DNA from: Dehalococcoidia bacterium
GTDB lineage: Bacteria > Chloroflexota > Dehalococcoidia > JACVQG01 > JAHKAY01
DNA length: 5,222 bases
Direction of reading: 5' to 3'
NCBI GenBank assembly: GCA_030740315.1
Contig: JASLXN010000114.1
Coordinates: forward strand, 1 to 5,222
Both the position numbers and the translations under genes were made by a program. The notes under the pieces are model-generated. The model had not been told where the DNA came from. It ran no database searches and saw nothing but the letters and a program-made list of their open reading frames with translations. Numbering within the stretch: position 1 is the stretch's first letter; each line of letters starts with the position of its first letter. Shown in pieces: positions 1 through 3,597 of this stretch.

Positions 1-1
1 C

Positions 2-940
2 GTCCACCGGTGCATCATCGCTGCCTTCGGAAACGATTGGGGGCCACGCCCCGCCGCCGTAGTGTCCAGCAACCAGCCCTGCGATAACAACATGAAGTCT
101 GTGACCCCCATGGTAAAGGCGATGAAAATACCAAACTACTTCCTAGACGGCCCCTACTACCTGGGAGAGAGGGATGTAGAATACTTCGCCCATGAGTTGG
201 AAGATATGGTGGCTTTCTTGGAAGAGACCAGCGGCCGCAGGCTGGACTTGGACTCCCTTGTGGAGACACTGCACCGCTCCCAGCAGATGGTGGAGTTGCA
301 CAAGGAGATTTACCGGCTCCGTAGCTCCGTCCCCTCCCCAGTGGTCAACCGTAAGCCCCAACAAATAGCATCCATCATGCGTAGCTTTATGGGCACCCAA
401 GAGGGCCTAGACTACATGACCGTGGTCCGAGATGAAATCAAGGCCATCGTTGAAACAGGCAAGGGTAACGGATGCCCGGAGAATTTCCGCCTGATATCCA
501 TATTCGCTCCACCCGCCTATAACTGGAAGATACTCGACTGGATGGAGAGGGAGCGAGGGGCCATGATTGTGAGTGAGCCTCACAGCTCCCACTGGGGGGA
601 TGTGAATTGGGACTTCAACCAGCCGATGCTTACCATGGCCAGCAAAGCCCTGGCCAACCCCACCGGTCGCCAGCTTGCCGGACCGCTGGAAACGGGCCTG
701 AAACAGGCCGTACTGAAGGATGCCGAGACGCAGAGAGCAGACGGGGCCATATACTGGGCTGGCACCGGCTGCCGCCAGGGTTGTGCCGCCATACGCACTC
801 TGAAAGACTCCCTGAGGGACAGCTCCGAACTGCCTACCGCGGTGGTGGATATGGACAACTGTGACCCCACCTTTGTGTCAGATGACGAGCTGAAAGACAA
901 GCTAGAGGGCTTCTTCGACCTGCTGGAGAGCCACAAGTAA
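2..940 (+). CDS. 2-hydroxyacyl-CoA dehydratase / benzoyl-CoA reductase-type subunit (HgdB/BcrB-like), 5' partial
   Basis: This frame is open from the window edge, so the true start lies upstream; the GTG at 62 is internal. About 312 residues are visible, against roughly 370-430 for the family. Members form the catalytic component of 2-hydroxyacyl-CoA dehydratases or benzoyl-CoA reductases: a cytoplasmic subunit holding a [4Fe-4S] cluster that receives an electron from an ATP-driven activator. Visible family marks are a Cys codon at 11-13 near the edge, the CD motif in SSNQPCDNNMK (Cys at 80-82) followed by the IPNYFLDGPYY segment, the ELEDMVAFLEETSGRRLD helix, and near the C-terminus GTGCRQGCAA (Cys at 770-772 and 782-784) followed by the DMDNCDP and ELKDKLEGFFDLL segment. 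The three expected cluster cysteines are therefore probably all present. The substrate cannot be told from this fragment, and the partner subunit and activator would lie upstream. It ends 40 bp from convergent rimI. Confidence 0.85.
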   Translation, partial: VHRCIIAAFGNDWGPRPAAVVSSNQPCDNNMKSVTPMVKAMKIPNYFLDGPYYLGERDVEYFAHELEDMVAFLEETSGRRLDLDSLVETLHRSQQMVELHKEIYRLRSSVPSPVVNRKPQQIASIMRSFMGTQEGLDYMTVVRDEIKAIVETGKGNGCPENFRLISIFAPPAYNWKILDWMERERGAMIVSEPHSSHWGDVNWDFNQPMLTMASKALANPTGRQLAGPLETGLKQAVLKDAETQRADGAIYWAGTGCRQGCAAIRTLKDSLRDSSELPTAVVDMDNCDPTFVSDDELKDKLEGFFDLLESHK

Positions 941-980
941 AACCCGTTATTACCGAATATACCCACGGGGGCTGGCAGCC
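941..980. other. Short convergent intergenic gap
   Basis: These 40 bp separate the ends of the dehydratase-like gene (+) and rimI (-). There is only a weak pairing, CCCGT at 943-947 with ACGGG at 965-969 around a 17-nt loop, and a short GGCTG/CAGCC dyad at 970-980. Neither is followed by a T-run on either strand, so I do not call an intrinsic terminator. Transcripts from the two sides may overlap here. Confidence 0.5.
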
Positions 981-1634
981 TCAGGACAGCGGCCAGTTCC
1001 CCATAGACGGTGCCGCATGCATGCGCTTGATAAGCTCCTGCTTTAGAAGCTGGAAGCCGTCCCTGAAAGATGCGGACTCCAAAGAATCAGTGGTCATGAT
1101 AAGAGCATCTTCGTTGTTATCGGTGTAGTAACCCCGCCTCACTCCGGACTGATGGAAGCCGTACTTCTCATACAAGGCCTGCGCATCGGTATTGGTTGCC
1201 CTTACCTCCAGGGTCACTACCCTTGCCCGCAGGGCCACAGCCATCTCGATGCTGGCATGCAGCAGCATCTCGCCCAGCCCCAGTCGCCGGTGGCTTCTTC
1301 TCACAGCAATAGTGGTAATATGCGCCTCGTCATACAAGAGCCAGAAACCCACCACCCCCACGATGAACGGCTGGTCGCTGTGGTTGTGTTGAGGCCTATG
1401 GCGACTCCAACACAGCAGATGTCCGACTCTGCTCAGCAGCGGCAACGCCCCTCGGCGAGGGGGAGGGTCCCACCGGTGTCCCTCTTGCCACGCCACCAGA
1501 TAGTGCGCCATCTTGTTGCCCAACTCCCGCTTGAAAGGCGTGGGTGGCCATTGGGTAGGAAAAGCTTCCCGTTCAATCTCCACCGCTTGAGAGAGGTCTT
1601 CTATATGCATGGGCCGGACACTGAAGACTGTCAT
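981..1634 (-). CDS. rimI: RimI-type GNAT N-acetyltransferase (ribosomal protein S18-alanine N-acetyltransferase) with internal insertion
   Basis: This 217-residue protein is a GNAT-fold enzyme. RimI transfers acetyl from acetyl-CoA to the N-terminal alanine of ribosomal protein S18. The N-terminus (VRPM, residues 6-9; EREAFPTQWPPTPFKREL, 21-38) is RimI-like. The acetyl-CoA site is IAVRRSHRRLGLG (109-121). The LEVRATN motif gives Glu143, and LYEKYGF gives Tyr155; their spacing of 12 matches the catalytic Glu/Tyr pair of enterobacterial RimI. The YYTDNNEDALIM tail is also typical. The protein is about 60 residues longer than classic RimI, owing to an Arg/His/Pro-rich insertion at roughly residues 50-89 and a C-terminal extension of about 25 residues. 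An in-frame TAG two codons before the ATG rules out a longer start, and there is no clear Shine-Dalgarno. The usual neighbours tsaB and tsaD are not in view. S18 specificity is by family and not proven; other GNAT targets are possible. Confidence 0.85.
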   Translation of the reverse strand: MTVFSVRPMHIEDLSQAVEIEREAFPTQWPPTPFKRELGNKMAHYLVAWQEGHRWDPPPRRGALPLLSRVGHLLCWSRHRPQHNHSDQPFIVGVVGFWLLYDEAHITTIAVRRSHRRLGLGEMLLHASIEMAVALRARVVTLEVRATNTDAQALYEKYGFHQSGVRRGYYTDNNEDALIMTTDSLESASFRDGFQLLKQELIKRMHAAPSMGNWPLS

Positions 1635-1653
1635 AGTTTTCTAGTTGGGTTTG

Positions 1654-1662
1654 ATTTTAGCA
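1654..1662 (-). promoter_or_regulatory. Putative extended -10 promoter of rimI
   Basis: Read on the minus strand, the site is TGCTAAAAT: a TAAAAT -10 hexamer (1659-1654) with the TG of an extended -10 element. It lies 19 nt upstream of the rimI ATG and predicts a leader of only about 13 nt. No convincing -35 is present at 16-18 bp, which extended -10 promoters can tolerate. It nearly repeats the ruvB element at 3472-3480. This implies rimI is transcribed separately from ruvB-queH. Confidence 0.4.
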
Positions 1663-1747
1663 CAGGTGTCCAGCCCTAACCATATTCGCCTCCTATGCGT
1701 TTTATACTAAAAAGGCATGGGCAACTACATTAATCGAGGTACGGACA

Positions 1748-1858
1748 TTGTCGGAATCGGACTTGCTAGTCAGAGTTCACCACGGGGAGTTCCAAGCCTG
1801 GGCTGAAATATATAAGGATAATGGGGCACCTGAAGAAATGGTTCATCCTGTCTATTGA
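1748..1858 (+). CDS. Possible 36-residue small protein, unrecognised
   Basis: This short ORF starts at TTG and ends at TGA (1856-1858). It is preceded by GAGGT (1736-1740), a strong Shine-Dalgarno match with a 7-nt spacer, and by TATACT (1703-1708), a good -10 hexamer with no clear -35. The peptide is acidic (about 7 Asp/Glu to 2 Arg/Lys) with a natural-looking middle and tail, including GEFQAWAEIYKDNGAPEEM. I recognise no family. Third codon positions are about half G/C, lower than I would expect in the neighbouring genes, so it could be a recently acquired or decayed remnant. The same frame is open back to 1661 without an ATG, GTG or plausible upstream start, which would also fit a truncated pseudogene. 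Its last 7 bp overlap the 3' end of convergent queH. At 111 nt it could easily be chance. Confidence 0.3.
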   Translation: MSESDLLVRVHHGEFQAWAEIYKDNGAPEEMVHPVY

Positions 1859-2433
1859 GGGGCTACATTACGAGCTACTATCGCAGTGCCCTCATCACGC
1901 ATCGGCAAACTCGATAGCCGCTCTTGAAGGCTGTAGATGCACCCGCAGTATTTCTGCCGGTAGAGGCCGTGCTGCCGGGCGAGCTGGCGGCCCCGCTGAT
2001 AGCTAGGGCGCAGGTCCCGGTACAGGAAACGCACCTTGTGTTCACGGGAGGCCTCTTCCGCCACCCCCCGCAGCAACTCCTGCTCCTGGTAGGGGCTGAT
2101 TAGCAGGGTGGTGGAAAAGGCGTCAAAACCCCCCTCCCGGGCGGCCCGGGCCGTCTCCTCCAGCCGCAGTGAGAAACAATGTGCGCACCGATCCGCACGG
2201 TTCCTACCAACAACCCGAAAATAATCGGATACCTGCCCCTCCCGTAAGTCGAGGGGCAACTCAAGGGTACGAGCCAGGCCCTGCATCACGTCCCGGCGTT
2301 TTATAAACTCCGCTTTCGGATGTATGTTAGGATTGTACCACAGCGCTGCCACCTCCAGCCCCTCACTGCGCCATTCCTCCACTGTATAGGCAGCACAGGG
2401 GCCACAGCAGGTGTGGAGCAGAAGGTTAGCCAT
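1852..2433 (-). CDS. queH: Epoxyqueuosine reductase QueH
   Basis: This 193-residue protein is a full-length QueH (formerly DUF208). The family catalyses the last step of queuosine synthesis, reducing epoxyqueuosine in the wobble position of GUN-anticodon tRNAs to queuosine. It is the cobalamin-independent alternative to QueG and uses an Fe-S/iron metal site. The sequence shows HTCCGPCA (Cys9, Cys10, Cys13), YNPNIHP (33-39), DRCAHC (Cys83, Cys86) with FSLRLEETA, FSTTLLISPYQ (106-116), and YRQKYCGCIYS (Cys163, Cys165). All hallmark cysteines and the Ser-Pro-Tyr-Gln segment are present. The ATG at 2433 places the CCGPC motif at the usual distance from the N-terminus; its ribosome binding site is weak (AGG about 6 nt upstream). 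It follows ruvB by 15 bp on the same strand, so the two are probably co-transcribed. Other queuosine genes (queA, tgt) are not in the window. Confidence 0.95.
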   Translation of the reverse strand: MANLLLHTCCGPCAAYTVEEWRSEGLEVAALWYNPNIHPKAEFIKRRDVMQGLARTLELPLDLREGQVSDYFRVVGRNRADRCAHCFSLRLEETARAAREGGFDAFSTTLLISPYQEQELLRGVAEEASREHKVRFLYRDLRPSYQRGRQLARQHGLYRQKYCGCIYSLQERLSSLPMRDEGTAIVARNVAPQ

Positions 2434-2448
2434 AACCGGCCTACAGCC

Positions 2449-3465
2449 CTACAGCAGGCTGCCCTGCTGCCCCTTCTTGTGTGAGAGGCCCAGGTGCTCA
2501 TAGGCCAGATGGGTGGCAGTGCGTCCCCGGGAGGTACGCTCCAGGAAACCAAGCTGGAGCAGGTACGGCTCGTAGATGTCCATGATGGTGTCCGGCTCCT
2601 CGCTGATGGCGGCGGCGATAGTATCCAACCCCACCGGGCCACCGTTGAATTTTTCTATAATGGCGCGCAGCACTCGGTGGTCTATCTCATCCAGACCGGA
2701 CTGGTCCACCTCAAGCTGCAGCAGAGCCACCACGGCCACATCCCTGGTTATCACGCCTTCGGCCCGAACCTGGGCGAAGTCTCGCACTCGCTTCAGTAGG
2801 CGGTTGGCCACACGGGGGGTGCCCCGGGAACGTCGAGCTATCTCCACCAGTCCCTCCGCCTCCACATCCACTTTGAGCACCGCCGCCGAGCGACGCACGA
2901 TATCCTCCATGGCAGCCAGGTCATAGAAGTCCAGTCGGTATACAGCGCCAAAGCGGTCCCGCAATGGTGCGCTGAGCAGCGCGAATCGGGTGGTGGCCCC
3001 CACCAGGGTGAAAGGAGGCAGCGGAAGGCGTATCTCCCGTGCCCCCGGCCCTTTGCCCAAGGTGAGGTCCAAGACGAACTCCTCCATGGCCGAATACAGC
3101 CGCTCTTGGGCCGGCTTGCCCAAGCGGTGTATCTCGTCTATAAACAACACATCCCCCCTCTGAAGGGTGGTTATGATGGCCGCCAGGTCTCCAGGACGCT
3201 CAATAGCGGGTCCGGAGGTTACCCTTATGTCCACCTCCATTTCGGCGGCCACTATGTGGCCCAGGGTGGTCTTGCCCAGACCTGGTGGCCCGTACAGGAG
3301 CATGTGGTCCAGTGGCTCCCTCCGCCCTCGGGCGGCGTCCATAGCGATGGACACAGTCTCCTTAACCTTGCCCTGGCCAATAAACTCGCTGAGTCGCCGA
3401 GGCCGCAACGTGGTATCCAAGGAGTTGTCCTCAGTGCTGCCCTTGGCCGATACCAGTCTTTCCAT
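2449..3465 (-). CDS. ruvB: Holliday junction branch migration helicase RuvB
   Basis: RuvB is the hexameric AAA+ motor that, with RuvA, drives branch migration of Holliday junctions during recombinational repair in the cytoplasm. At 338 residues it is the normal length. Visible elements in order: N-terminal ERLVSA and LRPRRLSEFIGQ (20-31); Walker A GPPGLGKT (59-66); Walker B LFIDEIHRL (107-115) with DEIH at 110-113; sensor 1 GATTR (156-160); arginine finger in LRDRFG (Arg171); sensor 2 in GTPRVANRLL (Arg218); and the C-terminal winged-helix DNA-binding domain ending in RGRTAT (313-318). No key residue is missing. The ATG at 3465 is well supported: the frame has no other start before an upstream TGA, and ERLVSA aligns with the DRLISA start of E. 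coli RuvB. ruvA and ruvC are not adjacent in view. queH follows 15 bp downstream. Confidence 0.98.
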   Translation of the reverse strand: MERLVSAKGSTEDNSLDTTLRPRRLSEFIGQGKVKETVSIAMDAARGRREPLDHMLLYGPPGLGKTTLGHIVAAEMEVDIRVTSGPAIERPGDLAAIITTLQRGDVLFIDEIHRLGKPAQERLYSAMEEFVLDLTLGKGPGAREIRLPLPPFTLVGATTRFALLSAPLRDRFGAVYRLDFYDLAAMEDIVRRSAAVLKVDVEAEGLVEIARRSRGTPRVANRLLKRVRDFAQVRAEGVITRDVAVVALLQLEVDQSGLDEIDHRVLRAIIEKFNGGPVGLDTIAAAISEEPDTIMDIYEPYLLQLGFLERTSRGRTATHLAYEHLGLSHKKGQQGSLL

Positions 3466-3471
3466 ACCTGG

Positions 3472-3480
3472 ATTATAGCA
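3472..3480 (-). promoter_or_regulatory. Extended -10 promoter of ruvB-queH, suggesting a leaderless transcript
   Basis: Read on the minus strand, the site is TGCTATAAT: a perfect TATAAT -10 (3477-3472) with the extended TG. Only 6 nt (CCAGGT) lie between the hexamer and the ruvB ATG at 3465. Transcription normally starts about 7 nt after the -10, so the mRNA would begin at or next to the ATG, without a Shine-Dalgarno. The best -35 candidates at 17-18 bp (TAAGGC, TTAAGG) are poor. The promoter probably serves queH as well. Confidence 0.55.
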
Positions 3481-3523
3481 TACAGCCGGTATCAGCCTTA
3501 AGAATCAGCCCCACCTATCAAGA

Positions 3524-3546
3524 CCCTCGCACCTTGACACCGAGGG
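3524..3546. promoter_or_regulatory. Dyad bracketing the -35 box of the mutase promoter, possible operator
   Basis: CCCTCG (3524-3529) and CGAGGG (3541-3546) form a perfect 6-bp inverted repeat with an 11-bp centre that contains the TTGACA -35 box (3534-3539). The centre-to-centre distance is 17 bp. A dimeric regulator bound here would block RNA polymerase. A third copy, CGAGGG, lies at 3585-3590 beside the start codon. The motif is common in this GC-rich DNA (for example 554-559 and 1456-1461), so the operator role is a guess. Confidence 0.25.
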
Positions 3547-3562
3547 GTGCCCGTTTTAACAT
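3534..3562 (+). promoter_or_regulatory. Sigma-70-type promoter of the methylmalonyl-CoA mutase gene
   Basis: A perfect -35 hexamer TTGACA (3534-3539) is separated by exactly 17 bp from TAACAT (3557-3562). The latter matches TATAAT at 4 of 6 positions, including the first two and the last. Transcription is predicted to start near 3569, giving a leader of about 29 nt. It diverges from the ruvB promoter about 55 bp away. Confidence 0.6.
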
Positions 3563-3585
3563 CAGTAAAGAACGCCTTTTTCAAC

Positions 3586-3597
3586 GAGGGAGTCCCT
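3586..3597 (+). promoter_or_regulatory. Ribosome binding site of the mutase gene, within a small palindrome
   Basis: GAGGGAG (3586-3592) precedes the ATG at 3598 with normal spacing and supports that start. It is part of AGGGA-G-TCCCT (3587-3597), a perfect dyad that abuts the start codon. As RNA, the AGGG and CCCT arms could form a 4-bp hairpin with a 3-nt loop that weakly masks the site. Confidence 0.5.

Noticed and set aside
580..966. 128-codon minus-strand ORF antisense to the dehydratase-like gene
   Set aside because: It is Ser-rich with no family features, and the plus strand carries conserved cysteine motifs there. Treated as a shadow.
1014..1025. Perfect 12-bp palindrome CGCATGCATGCG near the 3' end of rimI
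   Set aside because: About one such palindrome is expected by chance in a window this size, and it encodes ordinary residues of the RimI tail.
1152..1679. 175-codon plus-strand ORF antisense to rimI
   Set aside because: The translation has no recognisable domain and is low-complexity (Gln/Pro/His/Arg-rich), while the minus strand encodes clear RimI motifs across the same bases. It is a codon-bias shadow.
1705..1720. T-run on the minus strand in the queH-rimI gap as a terminator for ruvB-queH
   Set aside because: The run CCTTTTTAG is not preceded by a GC-rich hairpin; only very short pairings can be made.
1739..1800. tRNA-like fragment on the minus strand with AGTCCGATTCC resembling a T-arm
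   Set aside because: The loop lacks the TTC of a T-loop, and no acceptor, D-arm or anticodon arm can be paired around it.
3322..3335. CCGCCC-TC-GGGCGG dyad within ruvB
   Set aside because: It lies in codons for an Arg/Gly-rich stretch (ARGRRE) near the N-terminus, so coding and GC content explain it.
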